Shown one piece after another: positions 15,847 to 23,595 of a stretch of DNA of 54,552 nt. Within the stretch, counting starts at the first letter, position 1. The number at the start of each line of letters is the position of its first letter. The stretch is taken from assembly GCA_002335425.1 (NCBI GenBank), contig DDCB01000016.1:859-55410 (forward strand), read 5' to 3'. The position numbers were made by a program, and so were the translations under genes. The DNA is from Chthonomonas sp. UBA2017. GTDB taxonomy: Bacteria; Armatimonadota; Fimbriimonadia; Fimbriimonadales; Fimbriimonadaceae. The notes beneath the pieces are model-generated. The model had not been told where the DNA came from, made no database searches, and saw only the letters and a list, made by a program, of their open reading frames with translations.

Positions 15847-16788
15847 TTGAAGCAATGGTTCCTTGCCGCGATCGCGGCCTTGTCTTGCTGGGCTTCGGCT
15901 CAGCTCCCGCTGGACAAACCGGTCCTGACGGTGAATGGAGAGTCGATTTCGGGCGCCGAATACTATCGCCGGATGGAGTTTTTGACCGGGGTTGGCCGGA
16001 TGATCAACGGTCGATTTCTCGATGCCGCCCCGGGATTCTTGACGATGCAGCGGCTCTTGGACGAACGGTTGTTGCTGCAGATCGCCAAAGAGAAGAGCGT
16101 CGCCCCGACCAAACCCGAGATCGACGCCTTGCTGAAGGAGAGGCTCGACGAAGACCCCAAGTTCCTGGAGAACCTGGCGCGGGTCGGGATACCCAAGGAG
16201 GACGTTGAATACCAGATCAGCCTCGAAATCGCTGAGTTCAAGCTCGTGACCATGGGGATCAACGTGACTGACCAAGAGGTCGAGAAGTTTTACAATGACA
16301 ATCCCGCGCTCTTTACGACTCCGAAGATGTTCAAGCTGAGCGTGATCTCCGTCCGTGATGAGGCAGCGAAAGCACAAGTAGACGCCCAACTGGGGGCGGG
16401 CCGCGCCTTTGCTGAGGTTGCGAAGGATTTGAGCGTTGACGCCAGTCGATTGAACAACGGGCTCCTCGGAAGCCTTCCAGCGAACGCTCTCAGTGACCTC
16501 GTGATCAAGGAACTTGAGAAGACGAAGATCGGCTCTGCCACAGCCTGGATCAAAGGCGAGATCAATTGGGTCAAGTTCAAAATCGAAGACATCACCCCCG
16601 AGCGCAAGCAAGCGCTCGATCCGCCGACTCGAACCGCCACCCGCCGGAAACTGATGATGGATCGGGGACGAGTTCGCAATAACCTCGACCAATGGATGCG
16701 AGAAGCCCGGCAGAAAGCAAAAGTCACGGTCAACCAACCGCAATTCGAACGCTCAGTGAAGCAGTATCTCGGACAGGGCGGATCGTAA
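15847..16788 (+). CDS. Parvulin/SurA-like peptidyl-prolyl isomerase, exported
   Basis: 313 residues. The start is a TTG, chosen because GGAGGT lies about 9 nt upstream and a signal peptide follows at once (MKQWFLAAIAALSCWASAQ). Residues 30-165 resemble the SurA N-terminal chaperone region (VNGESISGAEYYRRM, LLDERLLLQIAKEKSV). Residues about 170-240 resemble a parvulin domain (FKLSVISVRDEAAKAQVDAQ, AFAEVAKDLSVD, GLLGSLP), though the catalytic His/Cys pattern is not complete. So it is probably an envelope folding chaperone with doubtful isomerase activity. A hairpin follows 20 nt after the stop. Confidence 0.75.
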   Translation: MKQWFLAAIAALSCWASAQLPLDKPVLTVNGESISGAEYYRRMEFLTGVGRMINGRFLDAAPGFLTMQRLLDERLLLQIAKEKSVAPTKPEIDALLKERLDEDPKFLENLARVGIPKEDVEYQISLEIAEFKLVTMGINVTDQEVEKFYNDNPALFTTPKMFKLSVISVRDEAAKAQVDAQLGAGRAFAEVAKDLSVDASRLNNGLLGSLPANALSDLVIKELEKTKIGSATAWIKGEINWVKFKIEDITPERKQALDPPTRTATRRKLMMDRGRVRNNLDQWMREARQKAKVTVNQPQFERSVKQYLGQGGS

Positions 16789-16807
16789 GCTCGCTTTGAG
16801 CAAAAGA

Positions 16808-16838
16808 GAGGGTCCTCGGGCATCGCCCAAGGACCCTC
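16808..16838. terminator. Hairpin between convergent genes
   Basis: GAGGGTCCT-GGGC pairs with GCCC-AGGACCCTC. The plus tail is GTTCTTTGG and the minus tail TCTTTTGCTC. It can serve both the isomerase gene and the BMP lipoprotein gene. Confidence 0.65.
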
Positions 16839-16863
16839 GTTCTTTGGATCGAGCCCCGACTTC

Positions 16864-17958
16864 CTATTGGGAACCCGGGCTTGGAGGCGGGATCGCCGCC
16901 AAACTCTTGAGATAGTTCTCCAGGGCGCTGGCGTTCGCCGGAACGGTCAATTCGCGGTTCTTGATCCGCTCGATTTGCGCGTCGATCTTCTTGATGTTGT
17001 CGGCCCCGATCTTGTCCTTGGTGTAGGTCATCGGGCTCAGGCCGACCCCTCCCGCAGCGAGGTCATACGTCTTTGCAGTGGCGTCCCACTTCCCTTCTTG
17101 GAGGTCCTTGACGGTCTGATAGACCGCCTCATCCACCCGCTTGATCATCGACGTCAGGATGACGCCCTGCTCGAGATAGTCTTGGTCACTGTCCACGCCG
17201 ATGGCGAACTTGCCCTGCTCTTTGGCGGCGGCAAAGAGGCCCAGCCCAGCCCGGCCCGCCGCATGATAGATGATGTCGGCTCCGCCGTTGTAAAGCGAAG
17301 TGGCAATCGCCTTAGCGATGTCAGTGTTGTCCCAACTGCCGGTGTATTTCACATCGACGGTGATCGTCGGATCGACGGTTTTTGCCCCGGCAATGAATCC
17401 GGCTTCAAACTTCTTGATCAGGTCGAGCTCCTTGCCCCCGATGAAGCCGAGCTTCTTGGATTTGGTCATCAGCCCGGCGAGATAGCCGGCCAAAAAGCTG
17501 CCTTCTTCTTCCTTAAAGAGCAGACTTCGAACGTTCGGCAGTTCGACGGTGGAATCGACGATGGCGAACTTCACATCCGGAAACTCCTTGGCCACCTTGG
17601 TCACTGCGTCGCTCATGCCGACCCCGACCGCGATGACCAAATCGCATTTCTGCTCGGCCAAGGCCGTGAGATTGAGTTCGTAGTCCTTGACCTCTTTACT
17701 CTCCACGGCTTTGTCTTGGACGCCTAAATCCTTTTTCGCCCGCTCAAGCCCGGTCCAGGCGCTGTCATTAAACGACTTGTCGCCTCGCCCCCCGCGATCA
17801 AAAACGATGCCGATGGTCAGCGGCTCGCTCGCCGCTTGGACGTTGCCTCGGGGCGCGTCGCCCGTGCTTGAGGTCGATGCTTCTTGAGGTTTGCCACACC
17901 CGATCAGCCAGAGGCTTGAGAGTGCGACCAAACCCGTCATAAGGGTTCGAATTTTCAT
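16864..17958 (-). CDS. BMP/PnrA-family substrate-binding lipoprotein
   Basis: 364 residues. The signal peptide ends in a lipobox, LIGC with C21 as the lipid-bearing residue, then a Ser/Thr-rich linker. From residue 47 the sequence follows the basic membrane protein family: LTIGIVFDRGGRGDKSFNDSA, CDLVIAVGVGMSDAV, LFKEEEGSFLAGYLAGLMTK and GADIIYHAAGRAGLG. Members bind nucleosides or autoinducer-like ligands for an ABC transporter. No ATPase or permease gene is adjacent, so the ligand is uncertain. It is divergent from the gene at 18057. On its strand TAGTAT lies about 35 nt upstream with GGAG in the leader. Confidence 0.88.
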   Translation of the reverse strand: MKIRTLMTGLVALSSLWLIGCGKPQEASTSSTGDAPRGNVQAASEPLTIGIVFDRGGRGDKSFNDSAWTGLERAKKDLGVQDKAVESKEVKDYELNLTALAEQKCDLVIAVGVGMSDAVTKVAKEFPDVKFAIVDSTVELPNVRSLLFKEEEGSFLAGYLAGLMTKSKKLGFIGGKELDLIKKFEAGFIAGAKTVDPTITVDVKYTGSWDNTDIAKAIATSLYNGGADIIYHAAGRAGLGLFAAAKEQGKFAIGVDSDQDYLEQGVILTSMIKRVDEAVYQTVKDLQEGKWDATAKTYDLAAGGVGLSPMTYTKDKIGADNIKKIDAQIERIKNRELTVPANASALENYLKSLAAIPPPSPGSQ

Positions 17959-18056
17959 ATGCTAAGTCCAGTTCTCCAGCCGGGTATACTACCTCTTTAC
18001 GGTGGCAATCTCCCCCACTTTTGCGGGGACCGCTGGCTGCGAAAAGGATACTCGCT

Positions 18057-18674
18057 TTGATCACCTGCAACCTAACCAAACCCGAAACAACTCTCGACCA
18101 AGTGAAAAAGGCGTACGCCAAGCTCAAGCCGACCGATGCGGCGATGATCGCGACGGGACTGGTGCTGAGCGGACGCTATGCGATGGCGGTTTATGACGGC
18201 TCTCAATACACCTGGCCCGAGGACTCGTCGAAGCTTGAATCGGCCATGATGCCCGAGCTCCAGATGATCACCCAAGCCCTGGAGGCAGAAAAGAAAAAGA
18301 AGGCTGGCGAAACCGAAGAGATCGTCGAGGTGAAGGTCGAGCTCTTGCCGAATTTGGCGATGGGCGAGCGAGCCTTGGGCGACCGCGAGGACCTCAAGAC
18401 GCTTTTGGCCGACATCCTTCAGGCAGGCGTCGAATATGTTTATTCAACGACCGACGTGGGCTGGCAATGGGCGCTCGAACGAGCGAACTGGTCGGTCCTG
18501 AGCCATGGTGAATTGATGCGACGGGTGAAGCTCAAAGCGGTGTTCCAAAACGGCTCAGTCGGCGTCGAGATGGGCACTCAAGCCCCGAAAAAGCGAGCCA
18601 CGAAGAAGGCCGCGGAGAAAGAAGCCGTCGCCGAAGAGGCCCCCCAGACCGAGGAAGTCGCCGAACCGGTCTAA
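18057..18674 (+). CDS. Protein of unknown function with Lys/Ala/Glu-rich tail
   Basis: 205 residues from a TTG that has AAGGA 8 nt upstream; a TTG 12 codons earlier has no such site. I do not recognise a family. Residues 1-165 look like a compact alpha/beta domain (VKKAYAKLKPTDAAMIATGL, YVYSTTDVGWQWALERANWS) with no signal peptide or membrane helix, so it should be cytoplasmic. The last 35 residues are low-complexity and highly charged (KKRATKKAAEKEAVAEEA), similar to tails on histone-like or RNA-binding proteins. The gene is divergent from the BMP lipoprotein gene and stands alone. Confidence 0.65.
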   Translation: MITCNLTKPETTLDQVKKAYAKLKPTDAAMIATGLVLSGRYAMAVYDGSQYTWPEDSSKLESAMMPELQMITQALEAEKKKKAGETEEIVEVKVELLPNLAMGERALGDREDLKTLLADILQAGVEYVYSTTDVGWQWALERANWSVLSHGELMRRVKLKAVFQNGSVGVEMGTQAPKKRATKKAAEKEAVAEEAPQTEEVAEPV

Positions 18675-18741
18675 CCGCCACCCCGGAGTTCAACCGGATT
18701 TCTGGGCCTGGGTCACTGGCTCTGGAACTCTACGTTCCGGG

Positions 18742-18781
18742 TATCTTGTTAGCTTAATGCGCACATCCCCATGAGCGCATT
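18742..18781 (+). promoter_or_regulatory. Putative promoter and leader hairpin of the lipoprotein gene
   Basis: TATCTT at 18742-18747 could be a -10. It is followed by the perfect inverted repeat AATGCGC/GCGCATT (18756-18762 and 18775-18781), just before the TAGGAG ribosome binding site. Confidence 0.35.
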
Positions 18782-18802
18782 GCGTAGGAGTGATCGTCAA
18801 AC

Positions 18803-19708
18803 ATGAAGAATTCAAAGAACCTTAAATGGGGCCTCGCCATGGCGATGGCGATTTCGGCCCTGAGTCTTGCCGGAGTTGGCTGCAACTCGGGCGGAGCCCT
18901 CGAATCCGAAGGCGTCGCCTTCTCAGGCGCAGGCGGACCTCTTCTGAGTCGAGAAGAAGCGGACCGCGTCGAGATGCGAACGATTCAAACCGTCGCCAAA
19001 GAGCTGGCGGCCAAGAACAAAGTTCCCGAGTACAAAGTCTCGATCGACCAGATCAAGGCCGACCCCCGAATCGAAAAGATGGGCTTTGAGAAGAATCAGA
19101 TCGACAGCCGGCTGAATATGGCCGTCGACGCCGATTTTGAGTCGATGCCGCCCTTGCCGAACCTGCGAGGGTTCAAGAAGCTCGACTTCAACGACAAAAA
19201 CAGTAAGGCTCTCAATTTCTCGATCATGAAGATGCCGGACCCGAACCCACAAGGCGGTCCGCAAACGCCGACATATGTGGACTTTAAGACCATGTACGAA
19301 GGCAAGAAGATGGAGTTGCTGCAGCTCAAGATCATCCAAACGATGCCTGCACCGCCTGCCGAAAAGGGCAAGCCAGCTCCGCCACCCCAAAAGCAAGAGC
19401 AAGTGGTCTACTACGGGCCGGTCATGCGCGAAGAAGCCGACAAGCAGATCGCTGACGCCAAGAAGCAAGGCAATCTCGAAGTCGAAATCATCAAGACCTG
19501 GCCTGCGACGTTCTACACGAACGACAAAGGGCGACTCGCCCTCGTGGTGGAAGGCGGATTTGCGAATATCCATCGCGCCACCGCTCCTCCGATCCAAGTC
19601 TACGAGGTCGATCCGAAGTCAATGAACGATCTCCAGTCAGAGCTCTCGAAGAATACGGCCATGCGAATGCCGCGACCGCGCGCCGTGATCGTCGCGGCGG
19701 CTCGATAA
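18803..19708 (+). CDS. Putative lipoprotein of unknown function
   Basis: 301 residues. The N-terminus MKNSKNLKWGLAMAMAISAL is a signal sequence leading to LAGVGC with C27 as probable lipid attachment site, so it should sit on the periplasmic side of a membrane. TAGGAG is 13-8 nt before the ATG. The rest is soluble and charged, with a proline-rich segment near residues 185-200 (PAPPAEKGKPAPPPQKQEQ). No catalytic motif or named family is recognised. It is a single-gene unit ended by a strong terminator, which suggests it is expressed on its own. Confidence 0.75.
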   Translation: MKNSKNLKWGLAMAMAISALSLAGVGCNSGGALESEGVAFSGAGGPLLSREEADRVEMRTIQTVAKELAAKNKVPEYKVSIDQIKADPRIEKMGFEKNQIDSRLNMAVDADFESMPPLPNLRGFKKLDFNDKNSKALNFSIMKMPDPNPQGGPQTPTYVDFKTMYEGKKMELLQLKIIQTMPAPPAEKGKPAPPPQKQEQVVYYGPVMREEADKQIADAKKQGNLEVEIIKTWPATFYTNDKGRLALVVEGGFANIHRATAPPIQVYEVDPKSMNDLQSELSKNTAMRMPRPRAVIVAAAR

Positions 19709-19731
19709 CTCCGGGGTCTCCCCAAAAATTG

Positions 19732-19768
19732 CCACCTCCGAGATGCGTGTCTCGGGGGTGGTTTTTTT
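19732..19768 (+). terminator. Classic intrinsic terminator of the lipoprotein gene
   Basis: CCACCTCCGAGA pairs with TCTCGGGGGTGG (one G-U pair), loop TGCGTG, followed directly by seven T. The T-run ends inside the last codons of miaB on the other strand. Confidence 0.9.
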
Positions 19769-21173
19769 ATTCGAGCCAGTCTAAGAACTGACCTTGGACG
19801 CCCCACCGAAAGCCGCGCTCGGCTCGCACGGCCGCGAGGCGACCGGTTCGATCCTCAAGATCGTCCGGGGCCAGGAAGTGGACCATTCGAAAATCGCGGC
19901 TGTAACCCTTGGCCATGGTCCGATCTTTTGGAGAGCGCCCTTCCACCAAGACCTCGAGAATCTTGCCCGCTTGTTCTGAGTTATGCCGACACGAGATTTC
20001 ATCCTGCGCGGCCGCGAGCCGGGACAGACGTGCCTGCTTCACCGGATACGGGAGTTGGGGCAGGTCGGCCGCCGGAGTGCCCGGACGGGGGGAATAGATG
20101 AACATGTACGCCCCGTCAAACTCGATCTCTTCGACAAACGCCAGCGTCTCTTCGAACTGCTCCTCCGACTCGCCGGGAAAGCCGACGATGATATCGGTCG
20201 TAAGGCCGATGCCCGGAACCGCGGCCCGAAGCTGATGAACGATCTCGCGGAAGCTCTCCTGAGTGTAGACCCGCTTCATCGCCTGAAGCATCTCGTTGTT
20301 GCCGGACTGAAGAGGCAAATGAACATGCTCCATCACCGCCGGGCAATCTCGAATGGTCTCGATCAGGTCGGACTTAAAGTCGCGAGGGTAGGGGCTGGTG
20401 TATCGAATTCGCCGGAGCCCTTCGATCTCGCTGAGCCGCCAGAGTAGTTGGCTAAACGGGACTCGGCCTTCAGCCAGATTTTTTCCGTAGCTGTTCACCG
20501 TCTGACCGAGGAGGGTGACCTCACGAGTCCCTCGCTCGACGAGCATCTGGACTTCAGCGAGAATGTCCTGGGTCGCCCGGGATCGCTCTCGTCCGCGGGT
20601 CGCCGGGACGATGCAGTACGTGCAAAACTTATCGCATCCGTACTGGATCGGCACAAACGCCTTCAGCTTGGTCTGCCGATCGACTTTGCGCTGGGGGATA
20701 TCGGTGACGACCGCCCCTTTTCGCTCGGGCAGCGCGAGCCGCTTGGCGAACTTCCTTTTTTGAAAAGCCTCTTCGACCAGGCCAGGGATCTCGCTGATCT
20801 GGGCGGTCCCCACGACGAAATCGACATGCGGGGCTCGTTGCTTGATTTCGTCCGCCCGGATTTGGGCCATGCAACCGCAGACCCCGATGACCATCTCGGG
20901 TCGGCGACGTTTCAAAGGAACCAGTTCGCCGAGTAAGGAAAAGGCCTTATCTTCAGGCTTCTTGCGGACGCTGCAGGTGTTCAACAGGACCACATGCGCC
21001 TCTTCTAGCCCTGAGCTTGGGCGAAATCCGAGCTGCTCCAGATACAGACCCATCTGCTCGCTGTCTTCCTCGTTCATTTGGCAACCCCAAGTCTGGATAA
21101 AGTACGTGCCGCGCACGGTGGAATCCGCGCTGGGTCGCAAGAGATCTTGGGGTCGAAGAAGTGAAGTAGCCAT
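19767..21173 (-). CDS. miaB: tRNA-2-methylthio-N6-dimethylallyladenosine synthase
   Basis: 468 residues. Radical SAM enzyme that adds a methylthio group to i6A37 of tRNA. Three parts are visible: an N-terminal MTTase domain (YFIQTWGCQMNEEDSE, then NTCSVRKKPEDKA and GVCGCMAQ, which give the three auxiliary cluster cysteines), a radical SAM core with the CxxxCxxC motif in YGCDKFCTYCIVPATRGRE, and a C-terminal TRAM domain. MiaB is favoured over RimO by the N-terminal motif. CAGATT lies 6 nt before the ATG, a weak form of the promoter pattern seen elsewhere. It is divergent from the VKOR-DsbA gene. Confidence 0.93.
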   Translation of the reverse strand: MATSLLRPQDLLRPSADSTVRGTYFIQTWGCQMNEEDSEQMGLYLEQLGFRPSSGLEEAHVVLLNTCSVRKKPEDKAFSLLGELVPLKRRRPEMVIGVCGCMAQIRADEIKQRAPHVDFVVGTAQISEIPGLVEEAFQKRKFAKRLALPERKGAVVTDIPQRKVDRQTKLKAFVPIQYGCDKFCTYCIVPATRGRERSRATQDILAEVQMLVERGTREVTLLGQTVNSYGKNLAEGRVPFSQLLWRLSEIEGLRRIRYTSPYPRDFKSDLIETIRDCPAVMEHVHLPLQSGNNEMLQAMKRVYTQESFREIVHQLRAAVPGIGLTTDIIVGFPGESEEQFEETLAFVEEIEFDGAYMFIYSPRPGTPAADLPQLPYPVKQARLSRLAAAQDEISCRHNSEQAGKILEVLVEGRSPKDRTMAKGYSRDFRMVHFLAPDDLEDRTGRLAAVRAERGFRWGVQGQFLDWLE

Positions 21174-21233
21174 CGATTGAATCTGGAAACTTTCGAAAGT
21201 TCAGGATACCGCACGCAGAGCCAGCGCTCGCCG

Positions 21234-21239
21234 TATACT
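21234..21239 (+). promoter_or_regulatory. -10 element TATACT, 6 nt before a GTG start
   Basis: TATACT-TGGGTC-GTG. This places the start of the VKOR-DsbA gene at 21246 and removes 23 non-conserved residues from a longer possible reading. Confidence 0.7.
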
Positions 21240-21245
21240 TGGGTC

Positions 21246-22421
21246 GTGAAAGGTCGCTGGATTGAAGCACTGTTGATGATTTTAGGCCCAGCCGGTGTCT
21301 TTGTGGCGGGGGTCCTCTCGGTGGGCCACGCGCTGAACCTGAAGGTGCCTTGCGGACCCCAGAGCGGGTGCGACGTTGTCTCCCAACATTCGAGTGCGTT
21401 TTGGTTTGGCGTCCCGGTCGCATATTTTGGTCTGGCCGGCTACCTCGCTTTGACGGTCTTGGCGGCGCTTTTGGCGACCCAGCCGACTCACGCGATCCGG
21501 CTGCGCAAAGTCGGACTGGCGATGTCTGGGTTCGGCGTCGGCACGAGTGCGTGGCTCACTTACACCGCGTTGAGCGTGATCAAGGCTCGGTGCGACTGGT
21601 GCTTGGCCTCGGCGGCGATCATGACCTTGACCTTCGTCGGCTATGGCGTCTTGTGCCTTCAGAAGTCCAAGCCAGAAAAGCGACATCCTTGGGGCCTCAC
21701 AGTTTTGGGCGCCGGCGTTTTTCTGGCTCTGGCCGGAGTAGGTCTGCAAGGTGCTGAAATGAAAAAGGCGGCCGATCAACCCGGCCAGATCACCCCAGCA
21801 GTGGCGCTCACCGTTGAAACTTTGGCTCCACGTCCCGAGTACTTCCTGGGTCCCCCCGAAGCCCCCATCACGATCGTCGAATACGCTGATTTTTACTGCC
21901 CAGCCTGCCGCGAGATGTACCTCACGATGAAGTCCATCTATGACCAAGGGCGTGGCTATATCCGGATCGCATACCGCCACCTTCCCTTTTTCGAAAAGGC
22001 AGGCCACGAACAGGCGTTGACGGCCGCCGTCATCGCCGAATATGCCGCAACCCAGGGGAAATACTGGGACTGGATTGAAGCCGTCTTTACGGCTCCGCTC
22101 GAATCGATCAACACGTACCCCAAACTCCTGGCCCTCGCGAAGAAGATCGGCCTCAACGAGAAGGAGCTGGCCGCCAAGATCGAGTCCGAAGACAAGAGTT
22201 TGCTTCAGCCGATTGAGACCGACATTGCGAACGCTCGAAAAATGAGAGTCGACTCCACCCCCAGCTTTGTGATCTTTGCCGAAGGCGTCGAAACGGTCGG
22301 AGTCCGGATGAACAAGCTCGTTGAGACCCTTGGCCAGCCGGAATACCAAAAGCTGATCAACCCATCACAAACTCCTGGACCCGTTCCTAGCCCGAGCCCA
22401 AGCCCGACCCAGGGGCCTTAA
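21246..22421 (+). CDS. Vitamin K epoxide reductase / DsbA-like thioredoxin fusion
   Basis: 391 residues combining both halves of a disulphide-forming system. Residues 1-165 are a VKOR-type four- or five-helix membrane domain with the loop cysteines C36 and C42 (VPCGPQSGCDVVSQH) and the quinone-side CxxC at C116-C119 (ARCDWCLAS). Residues about 195-375 are a DsbA-like periplasmic thioredoxin domain with C218-P-A-C221 in EYADFYCPACREMY and the cis-Pro in MRVDSTPSFVIF. The protein should oxidise cysteines of exported proteins and pass electrons to quinone. The C-terminus is a Pro/Ser tail (GPVPSPSPSPTQGP). The start is set by TATACT 6 nt upstream. No dsbB-type gene is nearby. Confidence 0.92.
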   Translation: MKGRWIEALLMILGPAGVFVAGVLSVGHALNLKVPCGPQSGCDVVSQHSSAFWFGVPVAYFGLAGYLALTVLAALLATQPTHAIRLRKVGLAMSGFGVGTSAWLTYTALSVIKARCDWCLASAAIMTLTFVGYGVLCLQKSKPEKRHPWGLTVLGAGVFLALAGVGLQGAEMKKAADQPGQITPAVALTVETLAPRPEYFLGPPEAPITIVEYADFYCPACREMYLTMKSIYDQGRGYIRIAYRHLPFFEKAGHEQALTAAVIAEYAATQGKYWDWIEAVFTAPLESINTYPKLLALAKKIGLNEKELAAKIESEDKSLLQPIETDIANARKMRVDSTPSFVIFAEGVETVGVRMNKLVETLGQPEYQKLINPSQTPGPVPSPSPSPTQGP

Positions 22422-22460
22422 AATTTCCCTTTTCTTCATTCCAGACAGGCTGAGCTTGGT

Positions 22461-22466
22461 TATACT
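22461..22466 (+). promoter_or_regulatory. -10 element TATACT before the SnoaL-like gene
   Basis: TATACT lies 9 nt before the ATG at 22476, with GGAG inside the spacer. The transcript leader would be only a few nucleotides. Confidence 0.5.
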
Positions 22467-22475
22467 GGAGACCTG

Positions 22476-22838
22476 ATGACAGTTGAAGAAATTGCCAAAG
22501 GTCTTGTTGCAGATTGCCAGAAAGGGGACTACGAAGCCCCGTACGGCAAATACTACAGCCCCAACATTGTGAGCATCGAATCGACGCCCGGAGATTTTCA
22601 TGAGTGTGTCGGCCTTGAAGCGGTCGCCAAAAAGGGCGAATGGTGGATGACCACGTTCGAAGTGCTCGACGCCGAAGCCGACGGTCCTTGGATCAACGGC
22701 AACCAATTCGCCGTCAAGTTCGAGATGAAAGTGAAGCATCGCGAATCGGGCCAAGAGATGGAGATCGAAGAGATCGCGCTTTACACAGTCGAGGACGGCA
22801 AAATCGTCCGCGAAGTGTTCTTCGCCGAACCTCAATAG
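22476..22838 (+). CDS. SnoaL/NTF2-like fold protein
   Basis: 120 residues, a typical single-domain cone-shaped alpha+beta barrel. The pattern of N-terminal helix (MTVEEIAKGLVADCQKGDYE), a short helix after SIESTPGDFHECVGLEAVAKK and four long strands ending VEDGKIVREVFFAEPQ fits the SnoaL-like group. Such proteins bind small hydrophobic ligands or act as isomerases or hydrolases; no catalytic Asp/His pair can be named here. No signal peptide is present. It follows the VKOR-DsbA gene by 54 nt but has its own TATACT box. Confidence 0.75.
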   Translation: MTVEEIAKGLVADCQKGDYEAPYGKYYSPNIVSIESTPGDFHECVGLEAVAKKGEWWMTTFEVLDAEADGPWINGNQFAVKFEMKVKHRESGQEMEIEEIALYTVEDGKIVREVFFAEPQ

Positions 22839-22859
22839 ACTCAAACCCGGGGGATCGGG

Positions 22860-22908
22860 TATCCTTGGTGCTCTGTGCTGAGGTGGCGGCATCCGATTGC
22901 GGGATGTC
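22860..22908 (+). promoter_or_regulatory. Putative rpsJ promoter and leader hairpin
   Basis: TATCCT (22860-22865) could be the -10. The leader of about 75 nt holds GGCATCC-loop-GGATGTC (22888-22908). Ribosomal protein leaders often bind their product, but no known motif is recognised. Confidence 0.35.
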
Positions 22909-22944
22909 GGAAATTCAGTTTCAGAGATCAAGGAAACAACAGCA

Positions 22945-23244
22945 ATGAAAGTACGCATTCGACTGCGCGCCTACGATCACCGCATTCTCGACCAATCGGC
23001 CGAGAAAATTGTGGAGACGGCCCGGCGCACCGGGGCCCGAATTGGCGGCCCGATCCCTCTTCCGACCAACATCCGCCGGTTCTGCGTGATTCGAGGTCCC
23101 CACATCGACAAAGAGTCGATGGAGCACTTCGAAATCCGCACCCATAACCGACTGATCGACATCCACGAGCCGACGAACAAAACGATCGACGCGCTGATGC
23201 GACTCGACCTGCCGAGCGGTGTGGATATCCAGATCAAGACTTAA
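22945..23244 (+). CDS. rpsJ: 30S ribosomal protein S10
   Basis: 99 residues, full length. Binds 16S rRNA in the 30S head and, as NusE, takes part in antitermination. The sequence follows S10 throughout: MKVRIRLRAYDHRILDQSAE, IGGPIPLPTNIRRFCVIRGPH and RLIDIHEPTNKTIDALMRL. The start with AAGGA 10 nt upstream matches the universal S10 N-terminus. Usually rpsJ opens the S10 operon (rplC, rplD, rplW and so on) or follows tuf. Here it is alone, with a terminator 22 nt downstream and unrelated genes on both sides. Confidence 0.97.
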   Translation: MKVRIRLRAYDHRILDQSAEKIVETARRTGARIGGPIPLPTNIRRFCVIRGPHIDKESMEHFEIRTHNRLIDIHEPTNKTIDALMRLDLPSGVDIQIKT

Positions 23245-23265
23245 ATTGACTCTTCGCCGAGTCTT

Positions 23266-23302
23266 ATCGGGGCGTAGATCTTCTCCAGATCTGCGCCCCG
23301 AT
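23266..23302 (+). terminator. rpsJ terminator
   Basis: A 15-bp stem ATCGGGGCGTAGATC/GATCTGCGCCCCGAT with one G-U pair and a 7-nt loop, followed by TTGCTGTT. Confidence 0.8.
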
Positions 23303-23583
23303 TTGCTGTTCGCGGATCGGTTCCCCCACCGCCCTAGGAAGGCATCTCAGGCCGACGAATGAGGGCCCTTTCCGGGCAACCAGATCAGCCGCCCCCCCAT
23401 CGCCGGGAATTCTTCGAAGAATCGGGCTGTTCTTCAAAGACACAGCGAAGCGGGAAGTAAAATTCAACGCAATCAGGTCCTCCTTCTGAGCCTTGACGGC
23501 GCGCCTACGTGAATTTGCTCAAGACCATCGGTCTAGCCCGAAAGGTTCTTCATGCCCTCTGAGTCAATCCTGGGCCATGAGCG

Positions 23584-23589
23584 CATAAT
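23584..23589 (+). promoter_or_regulatory. -10-like CATAAT, 6 nt before ATG
   Basis: CATAAT-GAAAAC-ATG at 23596, with no Shine-Dalgarno sequence. It fits the leaderless pattern. Confidence 0.55.
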
Positions 23590-23595
23590 GAAAAC

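Larger units (their letters stand above)
23245..23595 (+). other. Gene-free stretch between rpsJ and the SLH-like gene
   Basis: It holds the rpsJ terminator at its start and a CATAAT box at its end. The middle 250 bases show no coding frame with family likeness, no tRNA fold and no clear repeat. Confidence 0.5.
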
